DNA of 64,000 bases from Planctomycetota bacterium. Lineage in GTDB: Bacteria; Planctomycetota; UBA11346. Below the pieces are notes generated by a model that searched no databases, had not been told where the DNA came from, and saw nothing but the letters and a program-made list of their open reading frames with translations. Position numbers and translations under genes: made by a program. The DNA is taken from contig BJHQ01000014.1 of the NCBI GenBank assembly GCA_014193115.1, positions 62,001 through 126,000 on the forward strand. Direction: 5' to 3'. Below are positions 30,591-40,100 of the stretch, piece after piece (positions within the stretch are counted from its first letter, which is position 1; each line of letters begins with the position of its first letter).

Positions 30591-31595
30591 ATGCTCATCC
30601 ACTTCTTGCGCGTCGTGTTCGTCGCCCTGGCGGTGATCATCGGAATGACCGACGGCCGTCGCTTCTATGACTCGGTGTATCCAGCTGCGCCGGCCTGGTT
30701 CGGCGGCATCATGGGCTTCGCCGTGGCGGTCACGCTGATCGCCGCAGAACAAGCCTTCCGCAGCCGCTTCACCCGCAGCCTGGTGGCCTTCCTGATCGGT
30801 TTAGCCGGCGGTCTGGCGCTGTCCTGGCTGGTGCTGTCGGTGCTGCGCCTGGCACTGCAGGGCAGCGAAGGCTGGTACAGCAATCTCGACGTGCCGATCG
30901 TGCTGGTATTGACCTACCTGGTGATGGTGACCGTGATCCGCAATGCTGATCGCCTGCGGGTGGTGGTCCCCTTCGTCGAGTTCCGGGCCGAACGCCGTGG
31001 TGGCGGCCCGCTGGTGCTGGCGGTCGACCTGCTCGGGGATGGCCGGCTGCTCGGCCTCCTGAAATCAGGTTTCATCGCCGACCGGGTGGTCATCCACCAG
31101 CGAATCATCGCCCACTGGGAGGCTCTGACACGCTCTGACGATCCGGCCCAGGCCGCCAGGTCCCGGCGTGCGATCGAATCCCTGGTGGAACTCCGCGCCT
31201 TGCCCGGTTTGCTGGTGGAGATCGACGCCACCGAGATCCCGGCCACCGCCGACCTGCCCGAACTCGCGATCCGCCTTGCCCGGCTGGAAACCGGCCGGGT
31301 CGCCAGCGCCGACCGCGACACCGTCCACCGCTGCTCGGCCCAGGGCGTGCCCGTCCTGGATTTCGCCGCATTGGCCGCGGCATTGTCCCCAACCGTCAGA
31401 CCGGGAGAGCAGCTCGATCTGTTGATCGTCAAGCCCGGCGAAGCACGCGGCCAAGGCGCTGGCTTCCTCGACGACGGAAGCCTGGTGGTGGTGGCCGGCG
31501 CCGCCGACCGCATCGGCCAGACCGTGCATTGCACCGTGCTGCGCATGCACACCACCGCTAACGGCCGGATGGTCTTCGCCGAACTGTCCGTCTGA
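30591..31595 (+). CDS. Membrane-anchored PIN and TRAM domain protein, YacL type
   Basis: A 334-residue protein. Four hydrophobic helices cover about residues 5-125. A PIN-fold nuclease domain follows (LAVDLLGDGRLLGLLKSGF with its acidic residue, later ASADRDTVHRC, then GVPVLDFAALAAAL). A C-terminal TRAM domain ends the protein (GQGAGFLDDGSLVVVAGAA, then NGRMVFAEL). This matches the Bacillus YacL architecture, a membrane protein of uncertain role, possibly RNA cleavage at the membrane. The PIN metal site seems partly altered from the usual TND. Translation starts 3 bases after the methyltransferase stop. Confidence 0.85.
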   Translation: MLIHFLRVVFVALAVIIGMTDGRRFYDSVYPAAPAWFGGIMGFAVAVTLIAAEQAFRSRFTRSLVAFLIGLAGGLALSWLVLSVLRLALQGSEGWYSNLDVPIVLVLTYLVMVTVIRNADRLRVVVPFVEFRAERRGGGPLVLAVDLLGDGRLLGLLKSGFIADRVVIHQRIIAHWEALTRSDDPAQAARSRRAIESLVELRALPGLLVEIDATEIPATADLPELAIRLARLETGRVASADRDTVHRCSAQGVPVLDFAALAAALSPTVRPGEQLDLLIVKPGEARGQGAGFLDDGSLVVVAGAADRIGQTVHCTVLRMHTTANGRMVFAELSV

Positions 31596-31703
31596 CGTGC
31601 GGAGCAGTTCGGCAGGTGGCGCCGCCAACCCGCAACGACCAGCCGGACCGCGACATTGCCAGGGACGGCGCAGCCTATAAAAGGGCCAACCCCCAATGGT
31701 TCC

Positions 31704-31778
31704 GCCCGGATAGCTCAGCGGTAGAGCAGCGCTTTCGTAAAGCGAAGGTCGGAGGTTCGATTCCTCTTCTGGGCACCA
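31704..31778 (+). tRNA. tRNA-Thr (anticodon CGT)
   Basis: Acceptor GCCCGGA/TCTGGGC, D arm GCTC/GAGC, anticodon loop TTCGTAA on stem GCGCT/AGCGA (a G.A mismatch at the top pair), T stem GGAGG/CCTCT, and CCA encoded. It reads ACG. It stands alone between the PIN/TRAM gene and the squalene-repeat gene. Confidence 0.9.
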
Positions 31779-31978
31779 GTATTTTACGCCTGTTGAAGTT
31801 CAAATGACACGGGCGCAGGCGATCGTCCCGCCGCAATGTTATCGGAAACAGAGCGTCCGGTTCAGGTTGCCGATGGCCTGCCTGGTCGTCCGCCCTTGGG
31901 AATGGACGACGTGCCAATCTGTCCGTCGCGCACTGTCAGCGGATTCTCGGTATTGGCCGCCGCAGGCTGCCTTGGTGG

Positions 31979-33016
31979 TCACCGCTGGAAGATGGGCAGG
32001 TACTGGTTCGGCACCTGCAAGATGATCAGCGCCATGGCGGTCGGGTAGGCACCCTGGTGCTCGCCCTGGGCCCACCGGCCGTCGGGGGCCTGGGTCTTCA
32101 CCAGGTGGGGGGCGGCCTTCGCCCAGTAGGTGTCCCAGTCGGTCGGATCGGGGCTGTGGAACAGGGCCTGCGCGCAATAGTATTGGCCGTACCACAGGTA
32201 GTTCCCCTGCCCTGAGAGATGCTGGGCGAAATTGCGGCGGATGAAGGCCAAGGCCGGACCCAGGGTGCGATCCTTGGGATCGGACACGCCGGACCCGATC
32301 AGGCTCATCGCTCCCGCCGCAGCCCGGGGGATGCCTTCGGCGCCTTCGACGCCCCAATTGCCGCGATGGCCGCGGGTGTAGCTGAAACTGCCATCACCAT
32401 TGGCGCAGCCACGGACATAGTCGATCGCCTTGCGGATGACCTCGACCGTGCGGGCGCTGCCGACGCCGGCGTTCCAAGCGGCGCGCAGTGCCATGACCTG
32501 GCAGATGGTGACGCTGATGTCGGCATCCACCGGGGCCGGGGCGTAGCGCCAGCCACCTTCCTCATTCTGCGCGCTGTGGATCAGGTCGGTGGCGGCCTCG
32601 AGCGCCCGGCGCACCGGTTCGTCCGGCGACATGCCATAGCATTCGGCCAGGTAGAGCGTGGCGAAGCCATGGGCATACATGTTGCCGCCGTCGCCCAGGT
32701 AGCCATTGCTGCGATCCTGTCGCTGGAGCACGGATTTCAGGCATTTCGCAGCCGCTGCGCGGTACTCGCCGCGGCTCGGCGTGTAGCCGCCTGCGAGCAG
32801 CGCCATGCCGGCCAGGGCGGTGGGCGCCATGTCTTGGAAGGAGCCATCATCGCCCTGCATTTTCAGGAGGGCGGCGATTCCGCGGTTGACGGCGTTGGCG
32901 ACTGCCGCATCGGGAGTGAACGACGCGGCCGGGAGCGCCGCGACCACCGCTAAGGAGAGGACCGCCAAACGCAGCGCCGCCGCAGTCAGCTGGTTCATGG
33001 ATCGCAGCATGATCAC
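31979..33016 (-). CDS. Secreted squalene-cyclase/prenyltransferase repeat protein
   Basis: A 345-residue protein. An N-terminal hydrophobic segment ending near ALPAASF suggests a signal peptide. The rest is a chain of alpha-alpha barrel repeats, each with a QW-like motif: GDDGSF, NEEGGWRYAP, NGDGSFSYTRGH and APDGRWAQGE. This is the fold of squalene cyclases and terpenoid synthases, but the DxDD-type catalytic motif was not seen, so it is likely a non-enzymatic or unknown member. Its ATG overlaps the stop of the DUF4175-like gene by 4 bp, implying shared translation. Such pairs are familiar from planctomycetes; a cell-envelope role is inferred. Confidence 0.75.
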   Translation of the reverse strand: MIMLRSMNQLTAAALRLAVLSLAVVAALPAASFTPDAAVANAVNRGIAALLKMQGDDGSFQDMAPTALAGMALLAGGYTPSRGEYRAAAAKCLKSVLQRQDRSNGYLGDGGNMYAHGFATLYLAECYGMSPDEPVRRALEAATDLIHSAQNEEGGWRYAPAPVDADISVTICQVMALRAAWNAGVGSARTVEVIRKAIDYVRGCANGDGSFSYTRGHRGNWGVEGAEGIPRAAAGAMSLIGSGVSDPKDRTLGPALAFIRRNFAQHLSGQGNYLWYGQYYCAQALFHSPDPTDWDTYWAKAAPHLVKTQAPDGRWAQGEHQGAYPTAMALIILQVPNQYLPIFQR

Positions 33017-36000
33017 CGCCCGTCTTCGAGGACTTCGAGGTACCGCTCGAACAATTGCTGGGCCCGGGCGCTGTGGAGCTGTTCTCGTGCATTGCGCAGC
33101 TGCTCGCGGCGTTCGGGAGGCAGATGCATCAGTCCGCCGCCTTCCTGGCCGGCCGCGACCCGGACCCGTTCGCCGGTCCCGCCTTTCTGCGGGCCGCCGG
33201 CTTGGGCCTGGCCGGCCTGGGCCTGACCGGATTGCTGGCCTTCTTCCGGCTTGGCCGGCTGGGGTTTTTGCCCGGCTTGCGGCTGAGGTTTGGATTCCCG
33301 GCGTTTCTGCTGGGATTGCGATTGCGACGAGCCTTGGCTGTTGCTTCCGGAGGCTTCGGCCAGCACCTGGCGCAGATGCAGCTCGGCGACCTCTTGTTCG
33401 GTGCGGGTAGTGGCGCCGCGGTCCTTGGTCGCCAGGAGTTCAGCGGATTGGGCAGCGGCCCGCCAGGCCCGGGTGAGCAGCAGCTGGGCCCGGCTTCCTG
33501 GTCGGGTCTGGCCCTGCACGGTCTCCACCAGATCTCGGACCCGGGACTGGGCAGCGGCAAGATCCACCGGCCGGTTGACCTCGGTCAGGCGCTTGACCTC
33601 ACCCTGCATCGCCGCGAGCAGTGCCAGCTCGGCCGCGGGCGGGAAGGGCGGCTGTTGGCCGGCTCCACCAGCGCCGCCTTGCCCATCTTTGCTTTCCCCG
33701 GAGGGCAGGTTGCTCGCGATGTCGATCAACCGGGCGATCTCGGCCAAGGCGGTCGCGGCCAGGCGCCGGCCACGGCCTCCGGCAGCGGGCTTGGCGAAAT
33801 GGGTCCCAGCGGCGGTCAGTGCGGCCTGGATCCGCGAGGTGGCTTCGGTCGCCAAGGCGAACTGCTTGAGCCGGGCGAGGACTTCCTCTTGGCAGATCAG
33901 TGCCAGGTCGGCCTCGGTCTGGCCGAGGGTCGTGGCCTGGCGCGAGGCGGCAAAGGGCAGCGGGGTGTCGCCGTGGTTTTTTTCCAGGGCGGTGGCCTCG
34001 ACGACCGCTTTGGCTTGCTGGCGATGCAGGTCACGAAGCACGGCCAGGACATCGCGCTCACCTGGCTTGTTCTTCTTGTCGTCAGGCTTGTCGGCATCGC
34101 CGGCCAATTTGCGCTGGGCCTCGCGGAGCAGCGCCGCGGCTGCGCCGGCATCGCGGCTGGCGCCGGCGCGATCCCCGCTGTGCATTTCGCTGGCCGCCGC
34201 CTCGGCCGACTTCTCAGCTGCCTCAGACAATTTACCCGCGTCGGGATCGGACTTTTTGGCCTCCTCGCTGGCCCGCTCGATGTCGTTCTTCAGCCGGTTC
34301 TGCTCCGCTTCCAATTCCTGCGGTTTGCCGCCGGCATCGAGGGCCGATTGGAGCATCTCTTCGCGCCAGGCGAGTTCACCGAAGCGCTCGGCGAGCGCCT
34401 GGTCGGCGGCATTTCCGCGTAATTTTTCTTGCAGTTTGCGCATCGCATCAAGGGCATCGGCCTGATTGGCGGGGGCCTGGGCGCGCTGGTCGTCGCTGCC
34501 CGCCTGCTTCGCCGCCAAGGCCAGACGGTCGCCGGGCGCACGGCTGCGGACCAGGGCTTTGGCCTCGTCGAGGCTCGACGACGGATCAGCGAGCAGCCGG
34601 CGTTCGACCTCGCGCACCTGCTCGGCGAGTTCGGTCTGGCGCTTGACGATGTCGGCCCGCCGGGCGGCACCTTCTTCGTCGATGGGCTTCACCAGGTAGT
34701 CGCGAGCGAAGGATTTGGTCGCCTGGGCCAGCGCTTCCTCCCGGGCGATGAGGGTGGCCAGAGTCCGGCCGAGGTCGCTCTCTGCCACCAGCTGGGCGAG
34801 CAGACGTTCAGCTTCGGCCAGTTCGCCATCGGCGTTCCGCGCGGCGGCGCTGCCTGCCGACTCGCCCTTGGCCGCGGCGGTGAGCTGGGGCGTGGCCGCG
34901 GCGGTGTGCACCAGGGCCAGGCGGGCAGGTTCTGATTGCTCAGCGGGCATCCGGTTCTCGGCCCACCGGCGTTGGAAATGACCAAGCAATTCCCCTGCCT
35001 TATCTGCGGCAAGGGCGGCGGCCCGGGCAGCCGCACCAAGGCGCTGGTCGTTGGCCAGGCCCTGGCCGAGCTCTTCGCGTGCCCGGCCGATCCGCTCCTT
35101 GGCCTCGCCGGCCTGGCGGGCGAGATCGGCGCGCAATTCGTCTTCGCTGACGACCTTCAGGGTCAGGGGCTGGCTCCGGCCGATGCCTGGACCGCTCACG
35201 TTGTTGGCGTCGCTGGCCCGGGCCTGGACCACCACCTGATCGCCGGGCTTGGCCAGACCGGCGATGGCCAGTTCGGCGGGCCGGGTGGCGCTGGCCTTGC
35301 CGCTGACATCGGTCCAGCGGGCCAGATCGCTGGGACTTCCCGCCTTGGTGTCAGCCGCGGAACGGACGCTGCGTTCGATGGCGAGCTCGGCCAGGGCGAG
35401 ATCGTCGCCGCCGGTGGCGGTCAGGCGCACCACTGCTTGCGGGCCGACAACTTCATCATTCCGCGGACCGCGCAGATCGGCCACCGGCGGGCGGTCGGCT
35501 ACCGCGGCCAAGGTCATGCGTGTGGTAGCTGTGGCGATGCCGTCACCGTCGCTGCCGCCGAGGACGAGTTCTCCGCCCAAACCGACCGTGAAGCTGCCTT
35601 TGGCGGTCGCTCCGGTTACACTCAACGGCTTGCGTTCTCCGCCCGGCAGGTCGATCCAGGCCGACGCGATTGTCCTCTGATCGGTCACCGGAGACGCCAG
35701 GAATTCTGCAAGGAATTCAACGTTTGATCCGGCCAGGGCCGATACCGCCAAGGTGCTCGATTCCACCATCGGCTGCCCGGCGTAGGCGGGCGGCGTGATC
35801 GTCGCGGAAATCCGTTGGATCGCAGCGCGGTCGACCACCCGCACGGTCATCGGCACCGGCAAGGCATCGCCTGCGCTGGCGGTGATGGTCCACCGCCCGG
35901 GCGGCAGGCCGAGGGCGTGCCGCCACGGCCCGTCGAGTCCAGCCAGCTGACGATCCTCACTGATGCCCTTGTCGCTGACCCAGGACAGGGTCACCGCCGA

Positions 36001-36618
36001 GACCGGTCCGCGGGTCCGCGTCACGGAGATCACGGCCTTTTCATCGGAGGCCACCACCGGGCGCTCAAGATTGGCAGTGATCGCGCTGTGACGGCGCCAT
36101 TCCGCATCGGACCACGGCGCCAGCAGCCGGGCCAGACCATCTTCGGCAAGCCAGGGCATGGCCAGGGCGACGATCGCCGCAATCAGGAAGACTCCTGCGG
36201 CCAGCCCAAGATTCCGAGACAGTTTGTGGGCCGGCACCAAGGCCACGGCAGGCGTCGCAGCCAGAACATCGGCCAGCGCCCGGTCGTCGGCCGGCCCGAG
36301 GGTCAGACCTTCGACCCGGCTGATCAGCCGCCCGGCGAGGGTCGGAGTGCGCCGTTCCGCCAGCGCGGCCAGGGCCCGGTCATCAGTGCTGAGGCCCAGC
36401 GGGCGTAACAACCGTTTGCGTGCGGCCAACGCCACGGCCACTCCGAGCCCGGTCAATCCAACCACGCGGATCCAGCCAGGTAAACGGAAGGCCCAGTCGA
36501 GAGCGATCAGGGCGGCGGCGACCACGATGGCGATGACCACCAGCCGGGCGGCGCCATCGATCACCAGCACCGACCGCAACCGGCCGCGAAGGCGGGAAAG
36601 GAACGCGGCATGGTCCAT
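33013..36618 (-). CDS. Large membrane-anchored coiled-coil protein, DUF4175-like
   Basis: A 1201-residue protein from the ATG at 36618; the frame extends to 36675. The N-terminus has two hydrophobic helices (about residues 20-65), then a third near 140-160, then a beta-rich domain region. A long Ala/Glu/Lys/Arg helical region follows, very likely coiled coil (about 480-1000). A Gln/Ser/Pro-rich low-complexity stretch precedes the last basic helix (ERREQLRNAREQLHSARAQQ). The architecture resembles DUF4175 proteins. Function is unknown; a periplasmic scaffold is inferred. The downstream squalene-repeat gene overlaps by 4 bp. No VWA or MoxR genes are adjacent. Confidence 0.7.
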   Translation of the reverse strand: MDHAAFLSRLRGRLRSVLVIDGAARLVVIAIVVAAALIALDWAFRLPGWIRVVGLTGLGVAVALAARKRLLRPLGLSTDDRALAALAERRTPTLAGRLISRVEGLTLGPADDRALADVLAATPAVALVPAHKLSRNLGLAAGVFLIAAIVALAMPWLAEDGLARLLAPWSDAEWRRHSAITANLERPVVASDEKAVISVTRTRGPVSAVTLSWVSDKGISEDRQLAGLDGPWRHALGLPPGRWTITASAGDALPVPMTVRVVDRAAIQRISATITPPAYAGQPMVESSTLAVSALAGSNVEFLAEFLASPVTDQRTIASAWIDLPGGERKPLSVTGATAKGSFTVGLGGELVLGGSDGDGIATATTRMTLAAVADRPPVADLRGPRNDEVVGPQAVVRLTATGGDDLALAELAIERSVRSAADTKAGSPSDLARWTDVSGKASATRPAELAIAGLAKPGDQVVVQARASDANNVSGPGIGRSQPLTLKVVSEDELRADLARQAGEAKERIGRAREELGQGLANDQRLGAAARAAALAADKAGELLGHFQRRWAENRMPAEQSEPARLALVHTAAATPQLTAAAKGESAGSAAARNADGELAEAERLLAQLVAESDLGRTLATLIAREEALAQATKSFARDYLVKPIDEEGAARRADIVKRQTELAEQVREVERRLLADPSSSLDEAKALVRSRAPGDRLALAAKQAGSDDQRAQAPANQADALDAMRKLQEKLRGNAADQALAERFGELAWREEMLQSALDAGGKPQELEAEQNRLKNDIERASEEAKKSDPDAGKLSEAAEKSAEAAASEMHSGDRAGASRDAGAAAALLREAQRKLAGDADKPDDKKNKPGERDVLAVLRDLHRQQAKAVVEATALEKNHGDTPLPFAASRQATTLGQTEADLALICQEEVLARLKQFALATEATSRIQAALTAAGTHFAKPAAGGRGRRLAATALAEIARLIDIASNLPSGESKDGQGGAGGAGQQPPFPPAAELALLAAMQGEVKRLTEVNRPVDLAAAQSRVRDLVETVQGQTRPGSRAQLLLTRAWRAAAQSAELLATKDRGATTRTEQEVAELHLRQVLAEASGSNSQGSSQSQSQQKRRESKPQPQAGQKPQPAKPEEGQQSGQAQAGQAQAGGPQKGGTGERVRVAAGQEGGGLMHLPPERREQLRNAREQLHSARAQQLFERYLEVLEDGR

Positions 36619-37068
36619 AGCGCAAGATTGCCTGATGGGCATGGCGAATCCAGTCGCAACCGTGGGCATGCTCACAACCCAGAGGCACTTTCCCGATCAG
36701 CTGACCGGGCGTGATCGGAAAAACTGCTTGATCACTTGAAATCCATCGACCTCGCCCAAGCAAATGACAAGCAGATGATTCGACGCTCACACCCGGCCGA
36801 TCGACCCTTGCATTCAGAATCCCGCTTACCAAAGTGCCCGCCCTCCTACGAACGGGTCGCAAGGCCCGGTCCTCTGGGGACCGCCGATCGGGGCCAAGCC
36901 CTCCTGATCGGCGAGACCGAAGCCTGAGTTGGGACGTCAACCCCACACAGGAACAACTCCGGTCATGGTCCACGGGCCCACCGCAGCCGATCCGGGTTCA
37001 CCCTGGCAGGCTGGCTCGGCGCTGCTGCGCCGAGGAAATCGGCGCTCTCGCGCCGTGGAGATTGTCGA
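36619..37068. promoter_or_regulatory. Divergent region and structured leader before rpsJ
   Basis: This 450-bp gap holds the promoters of the DUF4175-like gene and of the S10 run. Near rpsJ there are four possible RNA hairpins: CGGTCC/GGACCG (36867-36883), GCCGATC/GATCGGC (36883-36912), CTCGGCGC/GCGCCGAG with loop TGCT (37015-37034) and CGGCGC/GCGCCG with loop TCTC (37040-37055). The last ends just before the ribosome binding site GGAG (37057-37060). A leader that senses a ribosomal protein is possible; no family match was recognised. I see no confident -35/-10 pair. Confidence 0.45.
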
Positions 37069-37383
37069 GTGAACGAGAAGATCAAGATCCGGCTCGAGGC
37101 TTACGACCACCGTATCCTCGACAAGGCTGCCCTCGACATCGTCGAGACTGCCAAGCGCACCGGCGCAAAAGTCGCCGGCCCAATCCCCTTGCCGACCAAA
37201 ATCGAGCGCTTCACCGTTCAGCGCTCGCCCCATATCGACAAGAAGTCCCGCGAACAGTTCGAACTGCGGACCCACATCCGCATGATCGAGATCCTCGAAC
37301 CGACCGCCAAGACCAACGATGTCTTCTCGAAGGTCGATGTCCCTGCGGGCGTCGACATCACCATCAAGCAGACGGTGAGGTGA
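37069..37383 (+). CDS. rpsJ: Ribosomal protein uS10
   Basis: A 104-residue uS10 (NusE), a small-subunit head protein and antitermination partner of NusB and NusG. It starts with GTG at 37069 ([18 protein letters not shown]); GGAG lies 8 bases before it. The P-L-P-T-K loop and [20 protein letters not shown] are standard. First gene of the S10-spc-alpha run, 4 bp before rplC, with a structured leader upstream. Confidence 0.97.
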   Translation: MNEKIKIRLEAYDHRILDKAALDIVETAKRTGAKVAGPIPLPTKIERFTVQRSPHIDKKSREQFELRTHIRMIEILEPTAKTNDVFSKVDVPAGVDITIKQTVR

Positions 37384-37387
37384 GCCC

Positions 37388-38020
37388 ATGCCGGTCGCAC
37401 TCTTCGGCACCAAGATCGGAATGACCCGGGTTTATGATGGCGACATCGCCGTCCCGGTCACCGTGATCCAGTGCCAACCCAACGAAATCGTCGAAGTGAA
37501 GACCGTGGAAAAGCACGGTCATGCTGCGATCAAGGTCGGCGTCGGCGCCAAGAAGCGCAAGCCAACCAAGGCCGTGGCCGGTGAATACAAGAAGGCAGAC
37601 GTCGCTCCGCGGCGGTTCATGCGCGAAATCCCGGTGCCGACCGACGCCAAGGGCGCTCCGGCCATCGAGATCAAGGCCGGGACCAAGCTCACAGTCGCAG
37701 CACTCGACGTGAAGAAGCTCTGCGACGTCATCGGCCGCAACAAAGGCCGTGGCTTCGCCGGCGTCGTCAAACGCCACAACTTCAGCGGCCACAACGCCAG
37801 CCACGGCGCGATGGGCATGCGCACTCCCGGCTCGATCGGCTGTCGCATGGACCCCGCCCGGGTGTTTCCGGGCCAGCGCATGGCCGGCCACTGGGGCAAT
37901 GAACAGGTGACCATCAAGAACCTCAAGATCGTCAGCATCGACCAGGACCAACATCTGGTCGTGGTCCGCGGCGCCATCCCGGGCCCCGCTGGCGGCCTGG
38001 TCTCGATCCGTCAGGCTTGA
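37388..38020 (+). CDS. rplC: Ribosomal protein uL3
   Basis: A 210-residue uL3, one of the first large-subunit proteins to bind 23S rRNA, near the peptidyl transferase centre. It begins [18 protein letters not shown] and has the conserved [15 protein letters not shown] and [10 protein letters not shown] loop. Length is typical of bacteria. It is followed by rplD, whose true ATG is 12 bases beyond the stop. Confidence 0.97.
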   Translation: MPVALFGTKIGMTRVYDGDIAVPVTVIQCQPNEIVEVKTVEKHGHAAIKVGVGAKKRKPTKAVAGEYKKADVAPRRFMREIPVPTDAKGAPAIEIKAGTKLTVAALDVKKLCDVIGRNKGRGFAGVVKRHNFSGHNASHGAMGMRTPGSIGCRMDPARVFPGQRMAGHWGNEQVTIKNLKIVSIDQDQHLVVVRGAIPGPAGGLVSIRQA

Positions 38021-38031
38021 AAGGACGCGCC

Positions 38032-38664
38032 ATGGCCACCGTGACTATCTATAACACCGAAGGCGCCGCGACCGGCAGTGTCGATCTCGACCCCGCCAAG
38101 CTCGATCGCGAAGTGCGCAAGGCCCTGTTGAAAGAGGCCTATATTGCATCCCAGGACGCCCAGCGCCAAGGCACCCACAAGACCAAGAAGCGGTCCGAGG
38201 TTGCCGGCGGCGGCAAAAAGCCGTGGCGCCAGAAGGGCTCCGGCCGTGCCCGTCAGGGTTCAACCCGGTCGCCGCAGTGGGGCGGTGGCGGCCACGCCAA
38301 GACCGTTGAACCACGGGATTACAACTGGGATATCCCCGCTGGCCAGAAACGCCTGGCGACCAGGTCCGCTCTGCGGTTGCGTCTCGAAGAAGGTGCGTTG
38401 GTCGCGGTTGATGGCCTTGACGCAGCGGTCGGCACCGAACCCCGCACACGGGTGGTGGCCAAATTCCTGACCAAACTCGGCCTGGGCGGCAAAGGCACCT
38501 TGCTGGTTTCCGAAGGTCATCAGGGGAATCTGCACCTGAGCACTCGGAACCTCGCCAAAGTCGATGTCCTGGAGCGCCGCAACCTCAACGCCGGTGCGGT
38601 CCTCCGCCGGCCCCACCTGATCTTCACCAAGGGCGCTCTCGACGCCCTGGTGGCATCACTGTGA
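38032..38664 (+). CDS. rplD: Ribosomal protein uL4
   Basis: A 210-residue uL4, which lines the exit tunnel and can autoregulate the S10 operon in enterobacteria. The ATG at 38032 follows AAAGGACG. A TTG at 38017 also opens the frame but overlaps the rplC stop. The basic loop [22 protein letters not shown] is the tunnel extension. The C-terminal NVLxLL helix region is replaced by [11 protein letters not shown], within family variation. Confidence 0.95.
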   Translation: MATVTIYNTEGAATGSVDLDPAKLDREVRKALLKEAYIASQDAQRQGTHKTKKRSEVAGGGKKPWRQKGSGRARQGSTRSPQWGGGGHAKTVEPRDYNWDIPAGQKRLATRSALRLRLEEGALVAVDGLDAAVGTEPRTRVVAKFLTKLGLGGKGTLLVSEGHQGNLHLSTRNLAKVDVLERRNLNAGAVLRRPHLIFTKGALDALVASL

Positions 38665-38677
38665 TCGGGAGCCAGAC

Positions 38678-38959
38678 ATGACACCCTACGATATCATCAA
38701 GCGTCCGGTGGTCACTGAAAAGTCGACCTACACCCAGAACAAGCAGGGCCGGTACACTTTTGAAGTCGATCTGCGCGCCAACAAATCGCAGATCAAGTCG
38801 GCGGTCGAGACCTTGTTCAAGGTCAAGGTCGTGGCCGTCAACACCATGCACTGCCGCGGGACCTGGCGGCGGATGCGGGCTGGGCAACCGGGCATGACCT
38901 CGTCCTGGAAGAAGGCCATCATCCGGCTGGTCGCCGGCCAACAGATCGAAGGGATGTGA
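38678..38959 (+). CDS. rplW: Ribosomal protein uL23
   Basis: A 93-residue uL23 at the tunnel exit, docking site for SRP and trigger factor. Standard start IIKRPVVTEKSTY and middle RYTFEVDLRANKSQIKSAVE; the loop that reaches the tunnel is present. Length is typical. One base separates it from rplB. Confidence 0.96.
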   Translation: MTPYDIIKRPVVTEKSTYTQNKQGRYTFEVDLRANKSQIKSAVETLFKVKVVAVNTMHCRGTWRRMRAGQPGMTSSWKKAIIRLVAGQQIEGM

Positions 38960-38960
38960 T

Positions 38961-39815
38961 ATGGGCTATCGCAAGCTCCACTCCGCCTCCGCAGGCGCCC
39001 GTCAGGCCACGATCCCGGACTTCGCCGAGATCACCAAAAGCGAGCCGGAAAAGTCGCTCCTCAAGAAATTCCATTACCGCGCCGGGCGCAATTCCAAAGG
39101 CCGGATCACGGTTTGGCACAAGGGTGGCCGCCACCCCCGACAATACCGCGCGGTCGATTTCAAGCGCCGTAAGCTCGACATCGTCGGCACGGTGCGCGGC
39201 ATCGAATATGATCCGAACCGCAACTGCCGGATCGCCTACGTCACGTACGCCGACGGTGAGAAGGCCTACATCCTGGCTCCGAAAAATCTCGAAGTCGGTG
39301 CCACGGTGGTGAGCGCAACCGCCCAAGGCGAACCGAACGTCGGCAATTGCATGGAGCTGCGCTACATCCCCCAGGGTCTCGCGGTGCACAACATCGAAGT
39401 GCACCCGGGCAAAGGCGGCCAGCTCGCCCGCTCCGCCGGGACGTTCGCCCGCCTGATGGCGGTCGATGGCGGCCACGCCATCATCGCCATGCCTTCCGGT
39501 GAGCTGCGCAAGGTCCACGCCATCTGCCGCGCCACCATCGGTGAAATCGGCCGGTCCGATGCCAATGTCCGGAATATCGGCAAGGCTGGCCGCAATCGCT
39601 GGCTCGGCGTCCGCCCGACGGTGCGCGGCAACGCTATGAATCCGATTGCCCACCCGCTGGGCGGTGGTGAAGGCCACACCAACGGCGGTCGCCAACACTG
39701 CACGCCGTGGGGCCTGCTCGAAGGCACCAAGACCCGCAAGAAGCATCATCGCACCAATGTGTTCATCATCCGTCGCCGCGACGGCCGCACCGTCACCAGC
39801 GCAAAGCAGGACTGA
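38961..39815 (+). CDS. rplB: Ribosomal protein uL2
   Basis: A 284-residue uL2, needed for subunit joining and peptidyl transferase. RNA-binding domain in the first half (GRNSKGRITVWHKGGRHPRQ), and the C-terminal extension carries the conserved His region (HPLGGGEGHTNGGRQ). Slightly longer than the 273-275 norm. It lies one base after rplW and 3 bases before rpsS. Confidence 0.97.
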   Translation: MGYRKLHSASAGARQATIPDFAEITKSEPEKSLLKKFHYRAGRNSKGRITVWHKGGRHPRQYRAVDFKRRKLDIVGTVRGIEYDPNRNCRIAYVTYADGEKAYILAPKNLEVGATVVSATAQGEPNVGNCMELRYIPQGLAVHNIEVHPGKGGQLARSAGTFARLMAVDGGHAIIAMPSGELRKVHAICRATIGEIGRSDANVRNIGKAGRNRWLGVRPTVRGNAMNPIAHPLGGGEGHTNGGRQHCTPWGLLEGTKTRKKHHRTNVFIIRRRDGRTVTSAKQD

Positions 39816-39818
39816 TCC

Positions 39819-40100
39819 ATGAGCCGCAGTTCGCGTAAGGGACCCTACCTCGACCTCAAGCTGCTCGCCAAGGTCGAGAAGCAGAAGGCCGGCAACCAGC
39901 GCACCCCGATCAAGACCTGGTCGCGGGCGTGCACAGTGGTGCCGGACTTCATCGGCCACACCTTCTCCGTGCATAACGGCAAGGGTTTCCACCAGGTGTT
40001 CATCACCGACAACATGGTGGGCCACAAGCTCGGCGAGTTCGCTCCCACCCGCACCTTCCGCGGCCATGGCGGCGGCAAGAAAGAGGAGGAGAAGAAATGA
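39819..40100 (+). CDS. rpsS: Ribosomal protein uS19
   Basis: A 93-residue uS19 in the head of the small subunit. Family signatures: [37 protein letters not shown] and [26 protein letters not shown]. Its stop overlaps the rplV start by 4 bp. Confidence 0.97.
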   Translation: MSRSSRKGPYLDLKLLAKVEKQKAGNQRTPIKTWSRACTVVPDFIGHTFSVHNGKGFHQVFITDNMVGHKLGEFAPTRTFRGHGGGKKEEEKK

